Below, one piece after another: positions 17,322 through 26,240 of a stretch of 64,000 bases of DNA. The stretch is from Bacteroidota bacterium. Its GTDB lineage: Bacteria; Bacteroidota; Bacteroidia; Bacteroidales; Prolixibacteraceae. The translations under genes were made by a program, and so were the position numbers. Position 1 is the first letter of the stretch. Every line of letters begins with the position of its first letter. The notes below the pieces were generated by a model that was given only the letters and a program-made list of their open reading frames with translations, had not been told where the DNA came from and did not search any database. The stretch lies in contig JAEYNZ010000144.1 of the NCBI GenBank assembly GCA_023412195.1, positions 10,482-74,481 of the forward strand, in the 5' to 3' direction.

Positions 17322-17892
17322 TATTATACTGGCAGGTGTAGGCGGACAGGGTATTCTTTCTATTGCTGCTTCTCTTGGAGCCGCTGCACTCAATGAAAAT
17401 TATTATCTTAAACAGGCAGAAACCCATGGCATGAGCCAGCGGGGAGGCGCTGTTGTTTCCCATGTCCGTATTGCCGATCATCCAATCTGGTCCGACCTGA
17501 TACCGTTGGGAAAAGCCGACCTCATCCTTTCCGTTGAACCCATGGAGTCGTTACGCTACCTGCCATATCTTTGCAGGGAAGGAAGCCTTGTGACCAATAC
17601 AGCTGAGTTCAGGAACATTTCGCATTATCCTGAGTTGGAGGAAACCTTTCATCAACTCGCAGGTATGATCAATATCATCCGTATCGATGCAGATCAGATA
17701 GCAAAGGAAACAGGGAATTCTAAAGCTTCCAATATGGTGATGCTGGGAGCAGCATCGCCATTTATAGCCATTTCAAAAGAGATAATCATCAAGGGGATTG
17801 AAACGATATTCAAATCGAAAGGGGAAGAAACTATGGTAACGAATGTTAAAGCTTTTGAGACTGGCAGGGCGTTTACGTTGAGCAGGAGCTGA
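17311..17892 (+). CDS. iorB: Indolepyruvate ferredoxin oxidoreductase, beta subunit
   Basis: The 193-residue protein is the gamma/beta domain partner of IorA. It opens with IILAGVGGQGIL, the nucleotide-fold signature of the 2-oxoacid:ferredoxin oxidoreductase gamma domain, and carries ETHGMSQRGGAVVSHVR, typical of IorB. The length matches the family (about 190-200). The start codon lies inside the end of iorA (11-bp overlap), so translation is probably coupled. It is the last gene before the carbohydrate-degradation block, which begins 80 bp later on the same strand. Confidence 0.95.
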   Translation: MKTDIILAGVGGQGILSIAASLGAAALNENYYLKQAETHGMSQRGGAVVSHVRIADHPIWSDLIPLGKADLILSVEPMESLRYLPYLCREGSLVTNTAEFRNISHYPELEETFHQLAGMINIIRIDADQIAKETGNSKASNMVMLGAASPFIAISKEIIIKGIETIFKSKGEETMVTNVKAFETGRAFTLSRS

Positions 17893-17972
17893 CTCATACC
17901 TTCAATGGTTCAAACGATCATTATTTCCTGATGATGATGGATTTATGCACCATTTTCATTAAATTTTAAACA

Positions 17973-19142
17973 ATGAAATATCTGCTCTTTCTGCTCTGCC
18001 TGCTACTGTCATCCACCTTTTTCCAGTCATGCTTGTTTGCTCATAAAGCCGGGAGCAGGATGAAAAAAATACCCGCTATTGAGGTTCAGCAGTTATTTGA
18101 TGATGAACGGTTTCCCAATGTGGTAGTAGCCACCAACGGGACAGTTGTTGTAATATGGGGAAGCAATAACCTCAGAGCCCGCCGGAGTGAGGATGGGGGG
18201 AAAACCTGGGGTCCTGAAATAACCATTGCAAATCCGGGATTTCATGGCGGAGGAACCATTGTGGATGAAAATAACGGCGATATCCTTGTATTTGCAGAAG
18301 AAGGCCACCCTCCTGCCCCGCTGACTCTTTATCGCAGCAAAGATTCAGGCAAAACATGGATGGCTGAAAGAGTAACCATCCGGGCAAACAGCCTGGGTCA
18401 CATTCCCTCCATGCACATGAATGAACATGGAATTACAATAACAAAGGGAAAACAGGCAGGAAGGCTCATCCGCCCTGCCCGCTACTATGGTGATGGAAAC
18501 GACCGGCAATACTGGGATCAACATTATACAAATGCCATCTACAGTGACGATGGTGGACTGACCTGGCAGGCAAGTGAACCCTTTCCTGCTTTTGGTACGG
18601 GTGAAGCCGCCATTGCAGAACTGTCTTACGGCACCTTGTACTACAACTCAAGAAGGCATAAATCCACAGATGGACTCAATCCCAGAAAAAGGTATACTGC
18701 CTATAGTCATGATGGTGGCCGGACGTGGATAAATATGTCGGTCGAAGAAGAACTTCCCGACGGAGCACAACATACCGATTACGGATTGATGGGAGGTTTG
18801 ACAGGAATTCCAGGGAGAGAGTATGATATTTTGCTGTTCAGCAATATCGATGTTCCTGCAGAAAAAAAAGACGAGGAAGTACCTTTCGCATTACGTACCT
18901 CCAGACGATTTAACGGGACCATATGGGCAAGTTTTGACAGCGGTAAAACCTGGCCGGTTAAAAAGGTGGCGGAAGAAGGGAGTTTTGCCTATTCCTCCCT
19001 TACGGCCGGGCGTATAGGTACACTTTCAGAAGGATGGATATACCTATTTTATGAAAGCGAAGGAGGAGGTAAAATAGCACGCTTTAACCTTGAATGGCTT
19101 ACCGGAGATCGCACAGGGAAAAGTTACCTCTATGAAAAATAG
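17973..19142 (+). CDS. Sialidase-like BNR/Asp-box lipoprotein
   Basis: A 389-residue exported protein with lipobox FFQSC (Cys20). Five Asp-box repeats of the S-x-D-x-G-x-T-W type are visible: 72-79, 122-129, 191-198, 245-252 and 320-327. These mark a six-bladed beta-propeller of the sialidase/neuraminidase superfamily (GH33-like). The propeller alone does not prove sialidase activity: the three substrate-binding arginines cannot be assigned with confidence, and many such proteins in Bacteroidota act on other sugars. It is the first gene of the carbohydrate region and shares direction with the GH5 gene 68 bp downstream. Confidence 0.8.
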   Translation: MKYLLFLLCLLLSSTFFQSCLFAHKAGSRMKKIPAIEVQQLFDDERFPNVVVATNGTVVVIWGSNNLRARRSEDGGKTWGPEITIANPGFHGGGTIVDENNGDILVFAEEGHPPAPLTLYRSKDSGKTWMAERVTIRANSLGHIPSMHMNEHGITITKGKQAGRLIRPARYYGDGNDRQYWDQHYTNAIYSDDGGLTWQASEPFPAFGTGEAAIAELSYGTLYYNSRRHKSTDGLNPRKRYTAYSHDGGRTWINMSVEEELPDGAQHTDYGLMGGLTGIPGREYDILLFSNIDVPAEKKDEEVPFALRTSRRFNGTIWASFDSGKTWPVKKVAEEGSFAYSSLTAGRIGTLSEGWIYLFYESEGGGKIARFNLEWLTGDRTGKSYLYEK

Positions 19143-19210
19143 ATCCCAACAATCCGGCTTTTATCATTTTTCCATATATTTAGACCAAACCAATTAAGAC
19201 CTTTTAGAGT

Positions 19211-20353
19211 ATGAAAAGAAGAAATTTTATCAAAACCACTGGTATGGTGGCAGCGGGCGCAAGTCTTGCAGGGTCTGCAACTGCAGGTAACCTGCTGAAT
19301 ACTTCAAAAAACAAATTACCCCGCTGGAAAGGATTCAACCTGCTCGATTACTTCTCCCCGCGCGCAGGAGGAAGCCGTTCAATGACAACTGATGAAGATT
19401 TGAAATGGATGGCCGGCTGGGGTTTTGATTTCGTGCGACTTCCAATGGCATACCCACGATATGTCCATTATGATCCATCAAAAGATATCACTCCCGATGA
19501 TATCATGAAGTTTAATGAAAAAGAAATAGATAATATTCAATCGCTTGTTGACCGGGCAAATAAGTATGGGCTCCATATGAGTCTCAACCTGCACCGGGCT
19601 CCCGGCTTTTGTGTTAATGCAGGTTTTAATGAGCCCTACAATCTATGGCAGGATAAGGCAGCCCAGGATGCTTTTTACGAGCATTGGAGCATGTGGGCAA
19701 AAAGGTTTAAAAACTATTCGCCGAAACAAATCAGCTTCGACCTTGTAAATGAACCCTGCACCCGTGAAGATATGAACGACCAGCATTCACGCAGGGATGC
19801 TATTCCCGGCCCACTTTACAGGGAAGTTGCTAAAAAATCGATGGAAACCATCAAAAGCCATAATCCGGATCACATGGTCATCGCCGATGGCAATAACGTC
19901 GGAGGTGATGTCATACCTGAAATTTTTGACCTCGATATCGGTCAAAGCTGTCGTGGCTATTATCCCCATTATATTTCTCATTACAGGGCTTCATGGGTGT
20001 TTAAAAATCCAGATGATGCACCTCCAGTGGTATGGCCGGGTGTGATCGATGGTAAAAATTTCAGTAAAAACGACCTTGTTAAGTTTTATGAACCCTGGAT
20101 AGATGCTGTCAACAAAGGAGTGGGAGTGCATTGCGGGGAATGCGGATGCTACAGGGAAACCCCCCACGAAGTATTTCTTGCATGGTTTGGCGATGTCCTG
20201 GATGTATTAACACAACACGATATCGGATATGCCCTTTGGAATTTCAGGGGTGACTTCGGCATCCTGGATTCCGGAAGGAAAGATGTTGAATACGAAGACT
20301 GGCATGGGCATAAACTCGACAAAAAATTGCTTACGTTACTCATGAAATACTAA
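19211..20353 (+). CDS. Glycoside hydrolase family 5-like enzyme with Tat-type signal
   Basis: The 380-residue protein begins MKRRNFIKTTGMVAAGASLA, a twin-arginine-like signal followed by an Ala-rich segment, so it is exported folded or processed by the general route. The (beta/alpha)8 barrel carries FDLVNEPC with the acid/base E181 and VHCGECG with the nucleophile E310, the expected spacing for GH5 (cellulases, mannanases, xyloglucanases and others). GH5 has many activities, and the subfamily cannot be told from these motifs. It lies between the BNR lipoprotein and the CE15 fusion, 86 bp before the latter. Confidence 0.85.
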   Translation: MKRRNFIKTTGMVAAGASLAGSATAGNLLNTSKNKLPRWKGFNLLDYFSPRAGGSRSMTTDEDLKWMAGWGFDFVRLPMAYPRYVHYDPSKDITPDDIMKFNEKEIDNIQSLVDRANKYGLHMSLNLHRAPGFCVNAGFNEPYNLWQDKAAQDAFYEHWSMWAKRFKNYSPKQISFDLVNEPCTREDMNDQHSRRDAIPGPLYREVAKKSMETIKSHNPDHMVIADGNNVGGDVIPEIFDLDIGQSCRGYYPHYISHYRASWVFKNPDDAPPVVWPGVIDGKNFSKNDLVKFYEPWIDAVNKGVGVHCGECGCYRETPHEVFLAWFGDVLDVLTQHDIGYALWNFRGDFGILDSGRKDVEYEDWHGHKLDKKLLTLLMKY

Positions 20354-20439
20354 ATCATTTTATACCGGGCAATAATTGAACATAAAATTCATCTTCAGGA
20401 ATCGAAAGCCCCATTAATCAGAATAATAAATTGAACCTT

Positions 20440-22746
20440 ATGAAAAACATCCTTTTAACTTTGTTACTGACCATTTCGTTTATGTTGAGCAGGAGTCAGC
20501 AACAGAATGATTTTGTTCCCAATTACGACGAAAGCAAGGTTCCCTTATTTGAAGTTCCTGATCCTCTCTCCACATTCAATGGAAATAAAATCAGGAGTGT
20601 GAGACAGTGGGAGAAGTCGGGGCGGCCTGAGTTAATGATTTTTTTTACTGACCAGGTTTATGGAAAAGTGCCGGGCGAGCTGAAAATAACGAAATGGGAA
20701 GTGGTTGAACAAAACGACAATGCGTTGAATGGGAAAGCCCGCAGGAAACAGGTTGATGTAATTTTTACAAATAACGGAAAAACACTATTTTTCAACATCC
20801 TCCTGTATACACCAAAAGCGGTTAAAAAAGCTCCTGTCTTTTTAGGGTACAACTTTTATGGAAATCATACAGTAACTGATGATGTAAATATTCGCATTTC
20901 TGATGCCTGGGCACGAAACAATCAATCGATGGGGATCACAAATAACCGGATGACCGAAAAATCAAGAGGCGCCGACAGCGAAAGCTGGCAACTTCAAAAA
21001 TTAATTGATGCAGGCTACGGACTTGCCACGATTTTTCATGGGGAAGTGGACCCCGATAAAGACGATTTTACTGATGGCGTCCACCCATTTTTCTATACCG
21101 ATGGTCAGCAAAAACCTGCTGATGGCGAATGGGGTACTCTGGCAGCCTGGGCATGGGGACTAAGCCGCGCAATGGATTACCTTCAACAGGATCAGGATGT
21201 GGATGCCTCCAAAGTCCTTGTTTTTGGACATTCACGCCTGGGAAAAGCAGCATTGTGGGCTGGTGTTACCGACGATCGTTTTGCAGCTGTGATTTCAAAT
21301 AACTCCGGTTGTGGTGGGGCTGCCTTATCAAAACGACAGTTTGGTGAAACGGTGGGCAGGATTAACCAGTCATTCCCGCACTGGTTCGCCGGAAATTACA
21401 AGCATTACAACCAGAACGAACAATCACTTCCTGCCGACCAGCATGAACTTCTTGCACTAATAGCCCCACGCCCGGTATATGTCGCAAGTGCCCTGGAAGA
21501 CCAGTGGGCCGATCCACGCGGAGAATTCCTGTCGGCTTACTATGCCACTCCTGTTTATGAGTTATATAAAAAGAAAGGCATGCCTTCCGGTGAAATGCCT
21601 CCGGTCAACAGCCCCATTCAGGCTTCTGTTGCTTACCATATCCGCACCGGTGGCCACGATGTTACAGCCTACGACTGGGAACAGTACATAAGATGGGCCG
21701 GCATGCAGCTATTTAATAAAAAACCTGCTGAACCCAAAACACGTGTATCTATTCAGGGAGAAAAGTTTTTTATAAATGGAAAACCTACATTCGAAGGAAG
21801 AACGTGGCAGGGAGTTTCAGTTGAAGGACTACTGCCAAATTCAAGAATGGTACAGGGAGTTTTTGATGACCTGAATCCGGAAACTGTTGACAAATGGAAA
21901 TATCCTGATACAGGGAAGTGGGATCCTGAACGGAACAACCGGGAATTTATGGAAGCAATGGCTGAATGGAGGAAAAACGGCCTTCTGGCCTTCACCATCA
22001 ACTTTCAGGGAGGAAGTCCTGAAGGATACTCTTCACAACAACCATGGGAGAATAATGCATTTAATCCCAATGGAACCCTGCGGGCATCATTTGCCCAAAG
22101 AATGGAGAAAATTGTAAAAAAGGCCGATGAACTTGAAATGGTTGTGATCCTGGGGATTTTTTATTTCGGACAGGATCAGCGCCTTGATGATGAGAAAGCG
22201 GTTGTTGCAGCAGTCGATCAGGTAACAGATTGGATAATCAGCAACAGGTTCTCAAATGTCATCATTGAAGTTGCCAATGAAAGCGACAATAAAGCCTACG
22301 ACCATGACATCATCAAAAAAGACAGGATACATGAACTGATTGTACGGATAAAGAAAAAAGCGCCTGAACTACTTGTTTCAACCAGTTTTAACGGAGGCTC
22401 CATTCCTCCGGATAGGGTTGTTGAAGTATCTGATTATGTGATTCTACATGGAAATGGAGTACATCAGCCTGCGCGGATAACAGAGATGGTTGAAACAGTG
22501 CGTGCCCTTCCCTCATGGAGGCCAATGCCCATAGTTTTTAATGAAGACGATCATTTCGATTTTGATAAGCCAGTTAATAATTTCATAAATGCTACCAAAG
22601 CTTATGCGTCGTGGGGATATTTCGACTTCAGAATGAAAAATGAAGGATTTGATGAAGGATACCAAAGTGTACCTGTAAACTGGGGTATCAGTTCTGATCG
22701 AAAAATAGGATTTTTCAATAAAGTAAAGGAAATATTTTTAGACTGA
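20440..22746 (+). CDS. CE15 glucuronoyl esterase fused to a GH clan-A-like barrel
   Basis: A 768-residue exported protein with two catalytic parts. Residues about 25-420 are a carbohydrate esterase family 15-type alpha/beta hydrolase: FGHSRLGK with nucleophile S265, the NNSGCGGAA and LIAPRPVYVAS segments, and GGHDVTAYDW with H406. CE15 enzymes cut the ester between lignin and glucuronoxylan. Residues about 430-768 look like a (beta/alpha)8 glycosidase: VANES gives a putative acid/base E614 and FNEDDH a putative nucleophile E702, 88 residues apart. A TTG nine bases upstream of the ATG gives a longer frame; the ATG followed by MKNILLTLLL is preferred as the signal-peptide start. The second domain's activity is unknown. 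Confidence 0.82.
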   Translation: MKNILLTLLLTISFMLSRSQQQNDFVPNYDESKVPLFEVPDPLSTFNGNKIRSVRQWEKSGRPELMIFFTDQVYGKVPGELKITKWEVVEQNDNALNGKARRKQVDVIFTNNGKTLFFNILLYTPKAVKKAPVFLGYNFYGNHTVTDDVNIRISDAWARNNQSMGITNNRMTEKSRGADSESWQLQKLIDAGYGLATIFHGEVDPDKDDFTDGVHPFFYTDGQQKPADGEWGTLAAWAWGLSRAMDYLQQDQDVDASKVLVFGHSRLGKAALWAGVTDDRFAAVISNNSGCGGAALSKRQFGETVGRINQSFPHWFAGNYKHYNQNEQSLPADQHELLALIAPRPVYVASALEDQWADPRGEFLSAYYATPVYELYKKKGMPSGEMPPVNSPIQASVAYHIRTGGHDVTAYDWEQYIRWAGMQLFNKKPAEPKTRVSIQGEKFFINGKPTFEGRTWQGVSVEGLLPNSRMVQGVFDDLNPETVDKWKYPDTGKWDPERNNREFMEAMAEWRKNGLLAFTINFQGGSPEGYSSQQPWENNAFNPNGTLRASFAQRMEKIVKKADELEMVVILGIFYFGQDQRLDDEKAVVAAVDQVTDWIISNRFSNVIIEVANESDNKAYDHDIIKKDRIHELIVRIKKKAPELLVSTSFNGGSIPPDRVVEVSDYVILHGNGVHQPARITEMVETVRALPSWRPMPIVFNEDDHFDFDKPVNNFINATKAYASWGYFDFRMKNEGFDEGYQSVPVNWGISSDRKIGFFNKVKEIFLD

Positions 22747-23042
22747 ACCCTCATAAGGCCACCTGTAAATGTGCAGTAATCCCCGGAGACAGATCTGAGG
22801 TTGAAATTTTAACGCCGGCATTTAAAATGGCTGATGCACTGGATTATAAAGAATGTTTGATGCCAGAACGGCGATAGGCTTCAGTTTAGAAGCGGAACGA
22901 TTAAGCTGTTGGGTAAAATGATTTGGAGCAATGGGCTACCTTAAATCCTTACCCGTTAATAAATACAGGTAGTGGCATTGCCGGATATAATATATGATGT
23001 TGTCAGCGCTCCCGGCCTTGTAATTGTTTTTGAAAATTAAAT

Positions 23043-24446
23043 ATGGTGAAATATATCGCTACAATTCAATCCTTACCTCCGGCATATAGTGAACCGCTTA
23101 CCTGGAAGAACCGGCAGGCCTTTCTGGATTCAAGTTTGACAATTATTATTCTTGATGATGACCCTACCGGTACGCAAACAATTTCAGATGTACCTGTTTT
23201 GACAGGATGGGACCAGATTGACATTGAAAATATGTTACAGTCAGGTGAACCTGTGTGTTTCATCCTTACAAACTCCCGCAGCCTGCCTGAAGATAAAGCC
23301 GGCATGCTGGCATCCATCATCGGCCAAAATATTAAAGTTGCTGCAGAAAGAATCGGGAGGGAAGTACTTGTCATCAGCAGGAGCGATTCAACACTCCGGG
23401 GCCATTACCCCATTGAGGTAAATGCCCTGGGTGAAGGACTGGGAATAAAACATGCTGCTCATATACTTATACCGGCTTTCTTTCAGGGAGGAAGAATAAC
23501 ATTGAATGACATCCACTATGTCCGTGATGGGGATGACCTGATCGCTGCCGCAGAAACTCCCTTTGCCCAGGATTCCAGTTTTGGTTACCGTTCTTCCAAC
23601 CTGAGAGATTATGTTGAGGAGAAAACTAAAGGAACAATCCATGCTTCAGAAGTAGTATCAATCAGCCTGGAAGACATCAGGATTTTAGGCCCGGAAAGGA
23701 TAGCAGAAATACTCCGGAATCTTCAACCTTACCAGGTTTGCATTATGAATGCTGCAGATCAATCTGACCACGATGTATTCGCATGTGCATATTACAAAGC
23801 CCGCAATCAAATGCAGACACCTTTGTTGTTCCGTACAGCTGCATCTATAATTCCTTCGTTGGCGGGAGTTCATGTGAAGCCACCTATGGAGAGGCACCAG
23901 CTTGCCTCAGAAGGTTCAGGAGGTCTCATTGTAGTTGGCTCCTACGTGCCAATGACCTCGCGCCAGCTGGAGTTTTTGAAACAACATTTTTCTGCTGATT
24001 ATATTGAAATCAGTGCAAACAACCTGATCAATGATTTAACCTTTAAATCTGAAACAGCAAGAGCTGCCGCACGCATTAATGCAAACCTTGAGCATAATAA
24101 AATTGCTGTGATTTATACCAGCCGTGAAGTAATAAAAGGCTCTTCTCCTGAAGAAAGTCTCAAGATTGTAAACCGTGTTTCCTCAGGTATGGTGGAAACG
24201 GTTAATAATTTATCCGTCAGGCCCAGATTTATAATTGCCAAAGGAGGTATCACGTCGAGTGATCTGCTGAACAAATCGCTGAATGTGAAAAAAGCACGTG
24301 TGCTGGGGCAGATTATCCCGGGAGTACCGGTATGGAGACTCGACGACTCTTCACAATTTCCAGGTTTGATTTATATGCCTTTCCCCGGTAACCTGGGAGG
24401 AGATGATGCTTTATACCTGGTCGTACAAAAACTAATATCCGAATAA
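23043..24446 (+). CDS. Four-carbon acid sugar kinase family protein (OtnK/DtnK/YgbK, DUF1537)
   Basis: A 467-residue cytosolic kinase. LDDDPTGTQT (37-46) and SRSDSTLRGHYP are N-terminal substrate-domain signatures. The C-terminal GGITSSDLL and FPGNLGG segments fit the nucleotide-binding domain. Characterised relatives phosphorylate D-threonate, D-erythronate or 3-oxo-tetronate. The usual partner genes (PdxA2-like dehydrogenase, OtnC aldolase, OtnI isomerase) are not present in the window, so the pathway here is incomplete or lies elsewhere. It stands between extracellular enzymes, suggesting that it handles an acid sugar released by them; that is inference. Confidence 0.85.
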   Translation: MVKYIATIQSLPPAYSEPLTWKNRQAFLDSSLTIIILDDDPTGTQTISDVPVLTGWDQIDIENMLQSGEPVCFILTNSRSLPEDKAGMLASIIGQNIKVAAERIGREVLVISRSDSTLRGHYPIEVNALGEGLGIKHAAHILIPAFFQGGRITLNDIHYVRDGDDLIAAAETPFAQDSSFGYRSSNLRDYVEEKTKGTIHASEVVSISLEDIRILGPERIAEILRNLQPYQVCIMNAADQSDHDVFACAYYKARNQMQTPLLFRTAASIIPSLAGVHVKPPMERHQLASEGSGGLIVVGSYVPMTSRQLEFLKQHFSADYIEISANNLINDLTFKSETARAAARINANLEHNKIAVIYTSREVIKGSSPEESLKIVNRVSSGMVETVNNLSVRPRFIIAKGGITSSDLLNKSLNVKKARVLGQIIPGVPVWRLDDSSQFPGLIYMPFPGNLGGDDALYLVVQKLISE

Positions 24447-24495
24447 ATACTTTAAAATTATGAATGATCATTAATCGTTAAATTTATAATACACT

Positions 24496-25131
24496 ATGAA
24501 ACATTATTTGTTTTATGTCCTCTTCCTTTTCCCGGTGGCAGTACTCTCCCAGGTCATATACGAAAAAGACGGCTTGGTATCGGTAGAAGCAGAGCACTTT
24601 GTAAGTCAGGAAAAGGATGAAATCAGGAAATGGTATATCATCGATGTTCAGACAGCTTTATTATTTAAAGGTGTAGATGACAGCCAACGAACAGATGCAG
24701 GAGGAAATTCTTTTATTGCTGTTCTGCCTGATACCAGGGTAACTCATGATGATAAACTGATATAGGGACAGAATTTCTCGAATAGACCGGGAGAAATGGC
24801 AATAATCAGCTACAGGATTCATTTTACAAATCCGGGAAAGTACTTCGTCTGGGTAAGAGCCTTTTCCACCGGATCAGAAGACAATGGCATACATGTGGGA
24901 CTGAATGGCAACTGGCCCGAAAGCGGACAGCGCATGCAGTGGTGCGAAGGAAAAAACCAGTGGACGTGGGCAAGCAAACAACGGACCGAAGCCACTCATT
25001 GTGGAGAAGAAGAATTGATCTATCTTGAGATTCCTTCTCCCGGCGAACATATTATATCATTTTCCATGAGAGAAGACGGATTTCGCTTCGATAAGTTTGT
25101 TCTAAGTAAAAATTATTCAACTCCCCATTGA
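24496..25131 (+). pseudogene. Small exported glycan-associated protein broken by one in-frame TAG
   Basis: Two open segments, 24496-24765 and 24796-25131, lie in the same frame and are separated only by a TAG at 24763-24765. The joined translation is continuous: DTRVTHDDKLI, stop, GQNFSNRPGEMAIISYRIHF. The N-terminus is a signal peptide (MKHYLFYVLFLFPVAVLSQ). The rest, with VEAEHF, YFVWVRAFSTGSEDNGIHVGL and QRMQWCEGKNQW, resembles a beta-sandwich domain found in carbohydrate-active proteins of Bacteroidota and Planctomycetes, where a residue such as Gln or Pro normally occupies the stop position. A single base change (for example CAG to TAG) would explain it. It is either a recent pseudogene or a sequencing error. 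Confidence 0.75.
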
Positions 25132-25421
25132 AACAGGCTATTTTAAAATTTGAACCAGTGAAAAAACAGATTCCGGGCCATAAGCTGCTTGTTTTTTAAA
25201 CCTTGCAGCTTTTGCTGAGAGAAACAGGTTAAGAAAAAAAAATAAAGGAAAAGAATTACATTATGAGTTACATAAGAAGAGTATTTACTATTTTTAATGA
25301 ATACAAATGAATTAAGGTGAGCAACTTATTTTTTAAAATTATAATTCTCTGTCGTCTTTACCAGCCTGCCATAAATGCTTCTAAAAAGTGAACTAAAATA
25401 TGAACAATTAATTCTACCACT

Positions 25422-26120
25422 ATGAAAACCTGGCTCCTGATTTTAATCGCTTACACTACCACTCTCGCATGCACCAATTCAGGTACGGAAACGAAGAGTT
25501 TATTCAACGGGCATGACCTGACGGGCTGGCATGTTGATGTGCCGGCCATGGACAATGATTCTGATGCGGTCAATCCCTTTATTGTCAGGGATGGGATGCT
25601 TGTAAGCCTTGGGACACCCCAGGGACACCTGATAACGGATTCAGTTTACAGCAATTACAGGATTGATGTCGAATACCGCTTTGCAGGAGTACCCGGAAAT
25701 TGCGGAATCCTGGTACATGCTTCCACACCAAGATCTTTATACCAAATGTTCCCGAAATCACTTGAGGTACAGATGATGCATGAAAATGCAGGTGATTTCT
25801 GGTGCATAGTTGAAGACATCATTGTACCAAATATGGAAGAAAGACGCGGCCCAAAAGATGAATGGGGAATAACGGAAGGTAAACTCCGCAGGATACGCAA
25901 CCTTACAGAAGAATCTGAAAACCCGGTTGGTGAATGGAACTCCATGACAGTTGAATGTATGGATAACGAGGTCAAGGTTTGGGTGAATGGTGATCTGGTA
26001 AATTATGGTTATGATTGTACAGCTTCTGAGGGACAGATTGCCATACAGGCTGAAGGCTCAGAAGTAGAATTCAGAAAACTGGATATAACACCCATCACCA
26101 AACTTTCGGTAAACGATTGA
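25422..26120 (+). CDS. DUF1080 (3-keto-disaccharide hydrolase-like) lipoprotein
   Basis: The 232-residue protein has a lipoprotein signal (Cys near residue 17 in TTLACTNSG) and the DUF1080 hallmark SLFNGHDLTGWHV right after it. Further family features are NCGILVHAST and WNSMTVECMDNEVKVWVNG, with a concanavalin-like beta-sandwich pattern. Some DUF1080 proteins hydrolyse 3-keto-glycosides; many Planctomycetes and Bacteroidota members are untested. Genes for 3-keto-sugar formation of the GMC or Gfo type are not next to it. It is preceded by a 290-bp gap and followed 120 bp later by the DUF5060 gene. Confidence 0.88.
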   Translation: MKTWLLILIAYTTTLACTNSGTETKSLFNGHDLTGWHVDVPAMDNDSDAVNPFIVRDGMLVSLGTPQGHLITDSVYSNYRIDVEYRFAGVPGNCGILVHASTPRSLYQMFPKSLEVQMMHENAGDFWCIVEDIIVPNMEERRGPKDEWGITEGKLRRIRNLTEESENPVGEWNSMTVECMDNEVKVWVNGDLVNYGYDCTASEGQIAIQAEGSEVEFRKLDITPITKLSVND

Positions 26121-26240
26121 GTTTGTTTAGCGAAACTGGAGGGTACCTGATTAGAGGGGGGATGCCATGCCTGTTTTAGTTTTTTAAACCTAATACATCA
26201 TAAGATTTGATATAATCATTATCAACTAAATTTAAAATAG

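Noticed and set aside
22747..23042. Short piece reading VIPGDRSEVEI in the gap before the DUF1537 kinase, reminiscent of isocitrate/isopropylmalate dehydrogenase starts
   Set aside because: Too short and isolated; the following stop and lack of further similarity make chance likely.
24763..24765. Pyrrolysine or programmed read-through at the in-frame TAG
   Set aside because: No pyl genes or stem-loop signal are visible and the phylum does not normally use pyrrolysine; mutation or error is simpler.
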